Shown piece by piece: positions 47,509 through 57,589 of a DNA stretch of 64,000 nt (position 1 is the first letter of the stretch; each line of letters starts with the position of its first letter). Under the pieces are notes generated by a model that worked only from the letters and a program-made list of their open reading frames with translations, was not told the DNA's origin and ran no database searches. The position numbers and the translations under genes are program-made. Source of the stretch: JAMXLO01 sp963850535 (GTDB lineage: Bacteria; Pseudomonadota; Alphaproteobacteria; Acetobacterales; Acetobacteraceae); assembly GCA_963850535.1 (NCBI GenBank), contig CAWKMC010000037.1, forward strand, positions 1 to 64,000. Reading direction: 5' to 3'.

Positions 47509-48510
47509 TCACGCGCGCGCGATCAGGAACTGCTTGTTCACGCAATTGTCCAGCCGCCCGTCACGCAGATAGCGCGCCGCCGTGCGCGACGCGAACCCGC
47601 GATTGTCGCGCATGCTTTCCGGCGTGTAGAAAGCCGAGTGCGGCGTCAGCACCAGCCGGTGGCGGATCCAGTCCTCGTTGCTCTGCCACGCGGCAATCAG
47701 GCGCGATTGCGGATTGGCCGGCTCCTGCGGCAGCACATCAAGCCCGGCAGCGAGCACGGTGCCGTCCTTCATCGCATCATACAACGCATCGATATCGACG
47801 ATCGGTCCGCGCGCCGTATTGATCAGGATCACTCCACGCTTGGCAGCAGCGAAGGCGTCCGCCCCCATCAGGTTGCGTGTCTCCGCCGTGAGCGGCGCAT
47901 GGATGCTGACAAAGTCGCACTGGCCCATCAGCTCGACGAGTGTATCTGCCCGCCGAACACCGATCGCGAACTGATAGCCGTTCGGCTGGTACGGGTCATA
48001 AAACACGACGTCCATGTCGAACGCCTTGGCCCGGCGAGCGGCGGCCGTGCCAATGCGACCCATGCCAACGACACCGAAAGTACAGACCGACAGCCGACGG
48101 CCGAACGGATTGTGCGCCGGTCGCCAGTTGGCCCGAAGATCGCTCCGCAGCTCCTGATCGTGATAGGCGACACTCTTGGCCAGCGTCATCATCAGCGCGA
48201 TCGCATGGTCGGCGACCTCGCGGGTACCGTAGTCGGGCGTGTTGCAGACGGGGATACCCAGCTTGCCGAACCGCTCGATGTCCACATCGTCGTAACCAAC
48301 TCCGTACTTCACGAAGATGCGGCACTTGCGCATCTTGTCGATGTATTGCGGCGGACACGAACCCACGACGGCGTCAGCATTGGCCCACTGCTCGTCTGTC
48401 ACCTCCGAAGCATTGGCGCAGAAATCGGTCTCGAAGCCTGCGCCGATCGCATCGCGGGCCACTGGAACGAATTCGGCTGGAAGGTTCGGCCAGAGAATGC
48501 GCATCGCCAT
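47509..48510 (-). CDS. D-isomer-specific 2-hydroxyacid dehydrogenase (CtBP-like)
   Basis: A 333-residue NAD-dependent dehydrogenase. The NAD loop is FGVVGMGRIGTAAARRAKAF (about 145-165). Catalytic residues are Arg in ILINTARGPIVDIDALYDAM, Glu in LPQEPANPQS and His in VLTPHSAFYTPESMRDNRG. The ATG at 48510 is chosen because AGGGAAA precedes it. It lies 10 bp upstream of the GMC gene, so the two are probably cotranscribed. It would reduce or oxidise an alpha-keto/alpha-hydroxy acid, possibly a product of the GMC enzyme, which is inference. Confidence 0.85.
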   Translation of the reverse strand: MAMRILWPNLPAEFVPVARDAIGAGFETDFCANASEVTDEQWANADAVVGSCPPQYIDKMRKCRIFVKYGVGYDDVDIERFGKLGIPVCNTPDYGTREVADHAIALMMTLAKSVAYHDQELRSDLRANWRPAHNPFGRRLSVCTFGVVGMGRIGTAAARRAKAFDMDVVFYDPYQPNGYQFAIGVRRADTLVELMGQCDFVSIHAPLTAETRNLMGADAFAAAKRGVILINTARGPIVDIDALYDAMKDGTVLAAGLDVLPQEPANPQSRLIAAWQSNEDWIRHRLVLTPHSAFYTPESMRDNRGFASRTAARYLRDGRLDNCVNKQFLIARA

Positions 48511-48618
48511 CTGGTTTCCCTGTCGCGTGTGTTGCACCGCATACTGCCATCACCGCGCCGAGATGGACACATGCGCGATCCAGCGGCACGCTGGGCTGGT
48601 GAAATCGACGGTGGGGCG

Positions 48619-48962
48619 ATGACCTATCAGACCGGCAGAGACCGCATCCGAATGAGCGTCGCTGAAGCACGCGCTCTTGGCGAGGCAGCGATGCGGCGGA
48701 TGCGGTCAGCGGATATTTGTTCGTCGCCTTCAGGCCGGATCTCTTCGCACCGACCGACGAATATCGGCGCGAGGTCAGCCGGCGGATCGACATGATCAAA
48801 GCCATCCCACGGCAAGCGGGGATCGACGAGATACGCATCCCCGGGGAACGCGGCTATTGCACCCGCGCGCGCCGGATGCGCGAAGGGATCGAGATCGATG
48901 TGAAGATCCACGACGCGCTGAGACACCTTGCTGAAGGCAATCTCGACCACGGCCTGAGCTGA
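48619..48962 (+). pseudogene. Malate/L-lactate dehydrogenase (Ldh2 family) remnant with internal deletion
   Basis: The N-terminal stub (48619 to about 48700) reads MSVAEARALGEAAMRRM, like the first helix of Ldh2-type NAD(P)-dependent malate/lactate/delta-piperideine dehydrogenases. It joins, after a frame change, directly to the C-terminal block YLFVAFRPDLFAPTDEYRRE, then AGIDEIRIPGERGYCTRARR and MREGIEIDVKIHDALRHLAE, to the stop at 48962. About 250 central residues, including the catalytic region, are missing. This is a genuine internal deletion, not a sequence error. Confidence 0.65.
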
Positions 48963-49027
48963 CTGAGGCCGCATCCTCGTGAGACCTACGTGCTGACATT
49001 TCCGCGGCAAAGAAGGAAGCAGTCACC

Positions 49028-49846
49028 ATGATGATCGTCGACGCACAGATCCACCTCTGGGCCAAAGGCGAACCATCCGCACACCACCGTCAGACGCCTT
49101 ACCTCAAAGACGAAGCTCTGGCGGCCATGGATGAAGCGGGCGTGGACCGAGCAGTGATACACCCCGTGATGTGGGACCCTGACTCCAACGAACTCGCCGT
49201 TGAAGCGGCACGCGCTCATCCCGATCGCTTCGCCATCATGGGCTGGATCTACCTAGATGACCCGCAGCAGCGCGCCTTGCTCGATACCTGGAAGAGCCGA
49301 CCAGGGATGAAGGGGCTGCGGTTCTACTTCTCCGATCCGAGATCGCGGTCATGGCCGGAAGATGGCACGCTGGAGCTGCTGTTCCCTGTGGCCGAGCGCC
49401 TGAACATTCCGGTTTCGCTACAGGCGTCTGCCTTCCTGCCGCGGGTCGGCAACATAGCCGAACGCTACCCGGGACTGAGGATCAGCGTCGATCACATGGG
49501 GGTTCCGCGTGCCACCGAGGGGGCGGAGGCCGCCTATCGCAACCTGCCGCAATTGCTCGCGTTGTCGAGACACCCGAACGTCGCAGTGAAGGCAACCGGC
49601 CAGGCCGGCTATGCGCTGGACCAGTATCCGTTCCGCAGCATCCACGACGCTTTGCATCGGGTGTTCGACGCATTCGGGCCGCGGCGGATGTTCTGGGGAA
49701 CCGACATCACCCGCATGCGCTGCACATGGCGCCAGTGCATCACATTGTTCACCGAGGAATTGCCCTGGCTGAAGGGGCCTGATCTAGACTTGGTGATGGG
49801 CCAGGCATTCTGCGACTGGATCGGCTGGGATACGGCCGGCGCGTAG
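49028..49846 (+). CDS. Amidohydrolase family 2 protein
   Basis: A 272-residue TIM-barrel hydrolase. MMIVDAQIHLWAKGEPSAHH has the N-terminal metal motif with Gln-x-His in place of His-x-His. MKGLRFYFSDPRSRSWPEDG, LRISVDHMGVPRATEG (His on strand 5) and RRMFWGTDITRMRCTWRQCI (metal Asp) follow. The smaller size and the QIH motif place it in the lactonase/decarboxylase-like Amidohydro_2 group. It is distinct in sequence from the amidohydrolase at 33031. It may act with the neighbouring hydroxyacid dehydrogenase and GMC genes, though they lie on the other strand. Confidence 0.82.
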   Translation: MMIVDAQIHLWAKGEPSAHHRQTPYLKDEALAAMDEAGVDRAVIHPVMWDPDSNELAVEAARAHPDRFAIMGWIYLDDPQQRALLDTWKSRPGMKGLRFYFSDPRSRSWPEDGTLELLFPVAERLNIPVSLQASAFLPRVGNIAERYPGLRISVDHMGVPRATEGAEAAYRNLPQLLALSRHPNVAVKATGQAGYALDQYPFRSIHDALHRVFDAFGPRRMFWGTDITRMRCTWRQCITLFTEELPWLKGPDLDLVMGQAFCDWIGWDTAGA

Positions 49847-49855
49847 GGCGACGGC

Positions 49856-50347
49856 GTGCAAGCTTGGCGGATCGTCATTGCTATCTCGATGGCCTTGGTT
49901 GGCCCAGCTGATGCGCTGGCATCCACACTGACGGCGGTGGTCTTTCCTTTTGCGTTTATCGACAGCAGTCCCGAACCACCGCGCGCTGACGAGCTTGCTC
50001 GACTCCATGATGCCGGGCAGGAGCTCCGTCGCTTGCTCGCTCAGTCCAACCAATATGTTATCATCGAGACAGCATCCGCCGCGGCGAAAGCAACCGGCGC
50101 CGATTTCGTGAATTGCCAAAGCTGCGCCGTCGCTGCAGCGAAGGCGCTCGGCGCCGATGTTGCCGTCATTGGATGGGTGCAAAAGGTCTCGAACCTCATC
50201 CTGAACATCAATGCGGTGATCCGGTCGACGGCGACAGACGACATCGTGTCGGCCGGAAGTGTGGACATCCGCGGCAACACCGACGAATCATGGACGCGAG
50301 GTGTGCGATATCTCGCCGCCAACCGGCTTCTCGCATCGCCAAAATAA
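49856..50347 (+). CDS. Secreted DUF2380/DUF3280-like protein
   Basis: A 163-residue protein from a GTG at 49856. MVQAWR-type N-terminus is followed by a hydrophobic signal peptide ending near ALA (AISMALVGPADALA), so it should be exported. TLTAVVFPFAFIDSSPEPPR, GADFVNCQSCAVAAAKALGA and DVAVIGWVQKVSNLILNINA resemble DUF2380/DUF3280 proteins, which have no known function. The C-x-x-C in NCQSCAV could form a disulfide or bind a ligand. It lies 9 bp after the amidohydrolase gene and is separated from groL by a terminator. Confidence 0.65.
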   Translation: MQAWRIVIAISMALVGPADALASTLTAVVFPFAFIDSSPEPPRADELARLHDAGQELRRLLAQSNQYVIIETASAAAKATGADFVNCQSCAVAAAKALGADVAVIGWVQKVSNLILNINAVIRSTATDDIVSAGSVDIRGNTDESWTRGVRYLAANRLLASPK

Positions 50348-50352
50348 GAGAG

Positions 50353-50377
50353 ACGGGCCGTTGGTGTCCCGGCCCGT
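50353..50377. terminator. Hairpin terminator between groL and the DUF2380-like gene
   Basis: ACGGGCCG and CGGCCCGT form an 8-bp GC-rich stem around a 9-base loop. On the minus strand it is followed by CTCTCTTATTTT, a T-rich tract expected of an intrinsic terminator, so it mainly ends the groESL transcript. On the plus strand the tail (CCCCTT) is weak. Confidence 0.7.
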
Positions 50378-50404
50378 CCCCTTCATCGGTATGCGGCTCT
50401 CGGA

Positions 50405-52066
<1,662 letters not shown>

Positions 52067-52106
52067 GCGATTTTCCTCCGTATTTCAGATTCTAGGCGTT
52101 TCTGGT

Positions 52107-52424
52107 TCAGGCTGCCTTCCGTTTGCCGGCGGGCTGACCTTCGATGATTCCCATGATGTCGGATTCCTTCATGATCAGGAGTTCCTCACCATCGAGCTTC
52201 ACCTCAGTGCCGGACCACTTGCCGAACAGGATGCGGTCACCTGACTTCACGTCGAGTGGAAGCAGTTTGCCGGTCTCGTCACGAGCGCCTGGACCAACAG
52301 CGACGATTTCCCCCTCCATCGGCTTTTCCTGGGCCGTGTCCGGAATGATGATGCCGCCGGCAGTCTTTTCCTCGGCGTCCAGCCGACGGACCACGACACG
52401 GTCGTGCAAAGGACGGAACTTCAT
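52107..52424 (-). CDS. groS: Co-chaperonin GroES
   Basis: A 105-residue 10-kDa co-chaperonin. MKFRPLHDRVVVRRLDAEEK is the standard start, TAGGIIIPDTAQEKPMEGEI is the mobile loop that contacts GroEL, and VAVGPGARDE is followed by GDRILFGKWSGTEVKLDGEE. GGGGGATACC precedes the ATG. It is first in the operon, 40 bp before groL. It should be heat-inducible through the upstream CIRCE operator. Confidence 0.98.
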   Translation of the reverse strand: MKFRPLHDRVVVRRLDAEEKTAGGIIIPDTAQEKPMEGEIVAVGPGARDETGKLLPLDVKSGDRILFGKWSGTEVKLDGEELLIMKESDIMGIIEGQPAGKRKAA

Positions 52425-52511
52425 CGGTATCCCCCTGCTTGAAAACTGATACGGGCGTGTTCGGGGCTCGCCCCCGCCTCATGCGGTCCCATACGGACCG
52501 CGGTGGCGTTC

Positions 52512-52538
52512 TTAGCACTCTCTGCACGAGAGTGCTAC
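52512..52538. promoter_or_regulatory. CIRCE operator (HrcA binding site) of groESL
   Basis: TTAGCACTC-N9-GAGTGCTAC matches the CIRCE consensus TTAGCACTC-N9-GAGTGCTAA with one mismatch in the last base. It lies 88 bp upstream of the groES start codon. HrcA binds such sites and represses groESL until heat shock. hrcA itself is not in this window. Confidence 0.92.
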
Positions 52539-52573
52539 AGGCGCACTCGCAGATTACGCCCGGCATCACCAAT

Positions 52574-53827
52574 TTATCTCTGCAATGCGCGCCCATCCAT
52601 GCCAATCTCAGGAAGTGCGAGATGGCGCAAAATGGTTGGGGCCAAGTCTACGATGTGCGCCTTTTCAGCGCACATTGTGCCTCCCCGGAACCCCATCCCT
52701 TCGACCAGCAACACCGGCGATTGCTCATACAAACCCAGGCCACCGTGCTGACCGCATCCCGATTGCGTCTTCTTATCCCAACGCGGGACGGCTGCGAGCG
52801 AGCAACCTGGCACACCATATTCGTTGACAGCTTGGTCCGCCCGCAGCGATACAGCGACAGCCAACCCGTAACGGGGCGCGTGACCGATCGTATTTAGGTC
52901 CTCCCGTGGCACGACAATGCCGGCCCATCTTTGGCTCTGCAGATAATCCAACAACGACGGATAGCGACTCTCTTGGTCGGGATGAAGATAGATCAGCGAT
53001 GCTGTGCCATTCGACAGGGCAAGCACGTCCATCGAATCCAGTCCATCTTTTAGTCCAGCGCCGATCAGTTCCGCTTCTATATCAACAAAGCCGCTGACTG
53101 TTTCATGCCCATGGTCAGAGCCGACGATCAGCAGCACGTCATCGCCCGTGGCACGCTGACGCTCCACTGCTGCCATGACCGCACCGGCATTGCGATCCGC
53201 TTCGCGCAACACCGTCAGATGCTCCGGCGAACCAAGTGGAACCTCGTGCTGGATGTGATCCGGCTCGCCAAGCCATAGCACGGCCAGCGCGGGTCTGCGC
53301 GTCAGTGCCTCGGCAATGAACCGCTCGGTCATCGCGCGATCGCCTTCAGCATCCAACGTGACACGCAATGGGTCGGAAACTGCAGTATCGCCGGGCCCTC
53401 GCGAAAGCACGCGGTGATACAGGTGGCCGTGGTAATCGGGGTCATGCGCGTTGGCGGCGCCGGGCGAGACGTTGTTGAACACGATAGCCCCTCCACATGG
53501 CGCCAGGCGCTCGGCCAGCGTCGGCACCGCCAGCGCATGTCCAGTGACCGCCCGCTTGTGGGCCAGAAAATCGGGCCGGCCAACATCGTGCGGAACGAGC
53601 AAATCACTTTCCAGCAGCGCTACAGCATTGCCCTGGAGCGTGTGTCGTGCCGGATAGCATCCCGTCGCGAAACTGGCCGAAACCGCACGGGTGGCAGAGG
53701 GAAACGCCGTGCGAAACTCGGAAAACCAGGTTGCCTGCGCAGCGAACTGAGCGAGATGCGGCGTGTGAACAGTGTCAACGAAATCGCGACGCAGACCATC
53801 CAGGATAACGACGACAGCCCTCGGCAT
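52574..53827 (-). CDS. Alkaline phosphatase superfamily nucleotide pyrophosphatase/phosphodiesterase
   Basis: A 417-residue metallo-phosphodiesterase. The first metal Asp is in AVVVILDGLRRDFVDTVH, and the nucleophile Thr is in FPSATRAVSASFATGCYPAR (about 42-61). Further metal ligands are in VLWLGEPDHIQHEVPLGS (Asp, His near 195-200), LLIVGSDHGHETVSG (Asp-His near 245) and the C-terminal QHGGL. No signal peptide is seen, so it is probably cytoplasmic. The substrate could be a nucleotide or phosphonate derivative. The 3' end lies 35 bp from the CIRCE element, so transcripts would run into the groESL promoter region. Confidence 0.83.
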   Translation of the reverse strand: MPRAVVVILDGLRRDFVDTVHTPHLAQFAAQATWFSEFRTAFPSATRAVSASFATGCYPARHTLQGNAVALLESDLLVPHDVGRPDFLAHKRAVTGHALAVPTLAERLAPCGGAIVFNNVSPGAANAHDPDYHGHLYHRVLSRGPGDTAVSDPLRVTLDAEGDRAMTERFIAEALTRRPALAVLWLGEPDHIQHEVPLGSPEHLTVLREADRNAGAVMAAVERQRATGDDVLLIVGSDHGHETVSGFVDIEAELIGAGLKDGLDSMDVLALSNGTASLIYLHPDQESRYPSLLDYLQSQRWAGIVVPREDLNTIGHAPRYGLAVAVSLRADQAVNEYGVPGCSLAAVPRWDKKTQSGCGQHGGLGLYEQSPVLLVEGMGFRGGTMCAEKAHIVDLAPTILRHLALPEIGMDGRALQR

Positions 53828-53849
53828 AGGTGTTCACCCGATAATCAGG

Positions 53850-54224
53850 CTAGCCCCATTTTGCTTGGCCGCCCACGAGCGTAATAGTGATATGGCCCAT
53901 CGTCGTATCGGCCTTGGCGCCATGCCAATGGCGTTCGCCGGCTTTGATATGCACGACATCGCCGACATCGATCGGGCGTTGCTCATGCTCCGTGGCCACC
54001 ATGCCTGAACCTGACGTCACGACCAGGATCTGATCGCAATCATGCGTATGCCAGCCCGTGGTGCAGCCCTGGCTGAAGTTCACGACGCTGCAATTGTAGT
54101 TCTTGGACTCTCCCGGGTCGATAATGGTCTGACGCGTCCGGGACACAGGTCCTGTCCAACCCTCGATCCGATCGGCACCTTCCACCAGAACGTTGGGTAC
54201 GTCTCGAAGCGTGACCACCTTCAT
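53850..54224 (-). CDS. Cupin-domain protein
   Basis: A 124-residue single-cupin protein. Metal-binding motif 1 is TTGWHTHDCDQILVVTSGSG (H-x-H-x4-Q in place of the usual Glu), and motif 2 is IDVGDVVHIKAGERHWHGAK with the conserved His. GAGGAGG precedes the ATG at 54224. The size is usual for quercetinase- or decarboxylase-like small cupins and auxin-binding-like proteins. It lies between a phosphodiesterase and an unknown two-repeat protein on the same strand, so the three may form an operon. Confidence 0.83.
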   Translation of the reverse strand: MKVVTLRDVPNVLVEGADRIEGWTGPVSRTRQTIIDPGESKNYNCSVVNFSQGCTTGWHTHDCDQILVVTSGSGMVATEHEQRPIDVGDVVHIKAGERHWHGAKADTTMGHITITLVGGQAKWG

Positions 54225-54302
54225 CGCGTTTCCTCCTCTTGTCGCTGTTCGGTGCAGCCTGTGGAGGGACCGCGCGCCCTCCACCATTTCGATAGCAGTT
54301 AT

Positions 54303-55223
54303 TCAGCGGCCAGGTTGGGGGTGAACGCGAGCGGCAATCCCTTGTGACCCGTCAACCTCTCGCCTTCCTCTGTACATCTCGAACGCCCGCTTCTTTAGCG
54401 CTGGAACGACTGCGGCGATTTTGTCCAGGTCAAGATCGGCGGCGATTTCGGGATACCCGGCGCGCTCTATCATGGCGCCAAGTTTTCTGTTCTCGAACTG
54501 CTCGAAGGTCCACTCCAACGGGTCGTCGACAATCGTCGTGTCAAAGTTGAGCCGGTGGTTCTTGTTGCGCGGACCATAGTGGTAATGCGCGTTATTCCAG
54601 AAACAGTCGAACGCCAGAAGCTCGGTTTCCTCAACGTATGCCTTGCCTTTCGACCCGCCGACGTCGGCAAGCACGTGGACCGCTAGGCCACCGTCGCCAT
54701 TGTTCAGCCGTCTCATCTCAAGGCCGAAGCGAATATTGCCGGCCTCGAAAATTTCCGTTCCGCGGTTGTGTTTGACCGTATTCCGCTTGCTGATGAACGT
54801 CTCTCGAGCGCAGGTCTCGACCTCGGGGAGGATGCGTTGCACGGCGGCTGCGTCGGTCGCTGTCGCGATGTCCTTATACCCGGCCCGCTCCAGCATACTC
54901 GGGAGTTTGCGGCTCAGAACGCGAATGGTCCACCCAATGGGATTACCATCCGTGGTCGGGTCCATTCGGCAATGCACCCCCATGCCACCGCCAACTCGGC
55001 CTGGGGTCGACAGCTCGGGATTCTCCGGGCCATAGACATAGCTTCGCTCGAGGTCGAAGCAGTTGAAACGCAGCAGCGCGGTTTCCTTGCCGTCAACGTC
55101 GGCCACCACATCGATCGAGACACCCTGGTCGGTGTGATCCTCGACATTGGCATCCCACAGTTGGTGTCTCACGATGAAGGTTAGGGGACTGGCGGAGAAT
55201 GTGATTCCCGGTGATTGTGGCAT
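54303..55223 (-). CDS. Unknown protein with an internal tandem duplication
   Basis: A 306-residue protein of unknown function. Two halves are homologous. In the first (about 10-140): LLRFNCFDLERSYVYGPENP, DGNPIGWTIRVLSRKLPSML, ERAGYKDIA and ILPEVETCARETF. In the second (about 155-290): LLAFDCFWNNAHYHYGPRNK, DDPLEWTFEQFENRKLGAMI, ERAGYPEIA and VVPALKKRAFEMY. Each half shares a FdCF...Y-x-YGP core, a W-rich strand and an ERAGY helix. GAGGAG precedes the ATG at 55223. There is no signal peptide or membrane segment. It neighbours the cupin gene and could share a pathway with it. I do not recognise a named family with certainty. Confidence 0.7.
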   Translation of the reverse strand: MPQSPGITFSASPLTFIVRHQLWDANVEDHTDQGVSIDVVADVDGKETALLRFNCFDLERSYVYGPENPELSTPGRVGGGMGVHCRMDPTTDGNPIGWTIRVLSRKLPSMLERAGYKDIATATDAAAVQRILPEVETCARETFISKRNTVKHNRGTEIFEAGNIRFGLEMRRLNNGDGGLAVHVLADVGGSKGKAYVEETELLAFDCFWNNAHYHYGPRNKNHRLNFDTTIVDDPLEWTFEQFENRKLGAMIERAGYPEIAADLDLDKIAAVVPALKKRAFEMYRGRREVDGSQGIAARVHPQPGR

Positions 55224-55453
55224 GTAGAGACGCTCCTCATGGAGAGATCTCCGCAAGTTTACTGGAGGGGATGCGCTGGTCGCAAGGCCGGCTGCCGCGG
55301 GTGCGTATGGCGTGCGACAGCTATCGTGAAAAAGATCAGCTGTGCAGTTGCAAGTTCCGGTTATTCAACCGATCCTGCTCCGCTGCGCTAACCAGAGCCA
55401 GGACATGCCCGAAGTTCCGTGCCGCTGGCATTCGGAAGGCCGCGCCTCAGCGC

Positions 55454-57589
55454 TCATGACCTATAGTATCGGGTGATCTCGCGGGAGAGGTACATTGAGT
55501 TGGGATGGCCATAGCGGACGTTCTGACGGGGGTTGACCATGTTGAGCACGACGCCGGCGAAGGTGTTACGGTGCAGTTGCTTGCGCACCGCCTCGTGGAT
55601 CTCCGCCGCCGTGGTCGAGCCCCATTTGGCGATCAGCGCGGTCTTGTCGACCTTCTGGCTCAGCAGCCAGCAATCGCCACCGACGAAGCTGGGCGGACTG
55701 TCGATGATCACCAGGTCATAGTTCTGGGTGGAGGTCTCCAGCAGCCGGTTGAAGCTGTCGAGCGCCAGCAGCCGGGTCGGGATACCCTTGGGATGGCCGG
55801 CCGGCAGCAGGGTCAGATTGTCGCTGTGCGGATTGCGCTGCACCACGTCGCGCACATCGGCCTGTCCGCGCAGCACGTCGGCCAGGCCGGCCACGCTGAC
55901 GCTGCGGGCCGCCTGCATCTTCCGCCCCGAGCGCATATCCGCATCGATCAGCAGCACCCGGATGTCGCGATCGGCCGCGGCCTTGGCCAGCGCCCAGGCG
56001 GTGGTGGTCTTGCCTTCTTCGGGGCGCGCCGAGGTGATCAGGATGCTGCGCGGCCGGTCCATCAGCCACAGCCGGTTGAACAGTTGCTCGACCGCGTCGA
56101 GGTAGATCACCTCGTTGTGGCTGTCGAACCGCGGCAGCATGCCCAGCGTGGGCAGGTCCAGCACCATCTCCACCTGGTTCATGCTCACCAGGCCCTTGCG
56201 GTTGGTCTCGCGCACCCAGCCGATCATGCCGGCGATGCCGAACGCGATCAGCGTCGAGGCCGGCAGCATGATCATGTTGTTGGGAAACGCCGGAGAGATC
56301 GGCACCTCGGAGCGGGCCGCCACCCGCACAGTGGTCGCCGGGATCAGCATCGAGGCGTCGGTCTGGCGCAGCGTCCGGGCGTAGGTGTCATACATGTCGG
56401 CCGCCGCATCGGCTCCCCGCTGCAGCGGGATCAGCATCGCCATCGCATCGTTGGTCGTGCCGATCTGCTGGTGCAGTTCGGCGAGCCGCCCGGTCAGCGA
56501 CTGCACACTGGCCTCCTGCGACTGGATGTCGCTCTTCAGGCTGGCCACCATGCGCTGCGCCTCCTGGTGGATCTTCCGCTCGACGTCGGCATACTGCGCA
56601 TTCAGCCGGCCCAGGGTCGGGTTGTTCGCCATGTAGTTCGAGGCCAGGGCCGCGCGCTGCGCGCCGATCTGCGCCTCCTGCTCGCGCAGCCGGTTGATGG
56701 TCTGCGCACCGAGCACCGCGGCCAGCGTCTCGGGATCGCTGTTGCGTGCCGTGTCGTAGCGGCCGCGCAGCGCCGCCAACTGTGCTCGGGCGTTGATCAG
56801 ATCGGTGCTGACCTGGGTGATCTGCTCCTGGATCAGCGGCGCCTCGCGGCCGGTGATGATGTTGTGGTCGTTCTTGAACTTGGCGACCACCTGCGCCTTC
56901 TGCGACGCATCCTTGCCCAGTTCGATCAGGTGCGAGCCGGTGTAGCCGTGCACCTGCTGCATGATCTGTTCGGCAAACCCCATGTGGTTGGTGATGTAGG
57001 CATCGGCGATGGCGTTGGCGACCGTCGCCGCCTTGTGGTTGTCGCGCGACGTCACGGTGATCTGGATGTCTCTCGCCCGCGGCACCGGCTCGAAGACTAC
57101 CTTGCTGCGCAAGCTGGCCAGCGTCTCGCCCAGTTGCCGCTCGCTGCCGCTGAGTGCGGGTGGACTGTTGTTGGGCAGGAGTTTCTGCAACCACTCGTTG
57201 AATATACCCTTCGCATCGCCGACCCATGAATGGGTCAGCGCGGGGTTGAACTCGGGATCATTGACCAGATTGAGCTTGTCGATCACCGAGAGCAGCAGTT
57301 CCGGTGATTTGAGGATGGTCAGCTCCGAGCCCAACGTGTAGTCGCTGAACTGCTGATCGCGCAGCATCGCCGAGGTGGGAACCGCCTGCGGGGTGGGCGA
57401 GTCAGCTTCGACCGTGGCGACGCCGTGGTATTTCTTCGGCAGCATCTGGATCGCCGCGGCAAGCACCACCGACAGCACGATCCCGGTCAGCAGGATCGAC
57501 CATTTGCGCCGCCGCAGCTTGACGAACGCATCATGCAGAAAGGTCTGCTCCGCCAGCGCTTCGTCGGGTGTATAGAGAGAGGTGCTCAT
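55454..57589 (-). CDS. Exopolysaccharide chain-length/tyrosine kinase protein (Wzc/GumC-ExoP type)
   Basis: A 711-residue inner-membrane protein fusing a Wzz-like co-polymerase domain to a cytoplasmic BY-kinase. The first membrane helix is at ILLTGIVLSVVLAAAIQML (about 35-53), the periplasmic part includes long helices such as EEQAQIGAQ-like coils, and the second helix is near ASTLIAFGIAGMIGWVRE (about 445). The kinase has Walker A TSARPEEGKTTTAWALAKAA, Walker A' VLLIDADMRSGRKMQ and Walker B DLVIIDSPPSF. The C-terminus ends with a tyrosine cluster, VRYGHPNSMYLSREITRYYRS without its last residue, for autophosphorylation. The ATG at 57589 follows GGAAG. It is divergent from the WecG-type gene across 1 kb. 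Confidence 0.88.
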   Translation of the reverse strand: MSTSLYTPDEALAEQTFLHDAFVKLRRRKWSILLTGIVLSVVLAAAIQMLPKKYHGVATVEADSPTPQAVPTSAMLRDQQFSDYTLGSELTILKSPELLLSVIDKLNLVNDPEFNPALTHSWVGDAKGIFNEWLQKLLPNNSPPALSGSERQLGETLASLRSKVVFEPVPRARDIQITVTSRDNHKAATVANAIADAYITNHMGFAEQIMQQVHGYTGSHLIELGKDASQKAQVVAKFKNDHNIITGREAPLIQEQITQVSTDLINARAQLAALRGRYDTARNSDPETLAAVLGAQTINRLREQEAQIGAQRAALASNYMANNPTLGRLNAQYADVERKIHQEAQRMVASLKSDIQSQEASVQSLTGRLAELHQQIGTTNDAMAMLIPLQRGADAAADMYDTYARTLRQTDASMLIPATTVRVAARSEVPISPAFPNNMIMLPASTLIAFGIAGMIGWVRETNRKGLVSMNQVEMVLDLPTLGMLPRFDSHNEVIYLDAVEQLFNRLWLMDRPRSILITSARPEEGKTTTAWALAKAAADRDIRVLLIDADMRSGRKMQAARSVSVAGLADVLRGQADVRDVVQRNPHSDNLTLLPAGHPKGIPTRLLALDSFNRLLETSTQNYDLVIIDSPPSFVGGDCWLLSQKVDKTALIAKWGSTTAAEIHEAVRKQLHRNTFAGVVLNMVNPRQNVRYGHPNSMYLSREITRYYRS

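Noticed and set aside
47410..48795. 461-codon plus-strand frame across the GMC and hydroxyacid dehydrogenase genes
   Set aside because: It spans two real minus-strand genes and shows no family motif, so it is an antisense shadow.
55505..57229. 574-codon plus-strand open frame opposite the Wzc-like gene
   Set aside because: Low-complexity, His/Arg/Gly-rich translation typical of the antisense of GC-rich coding DNA. The minus strand encodes a clear tyrosine kinase/co-polymerase.
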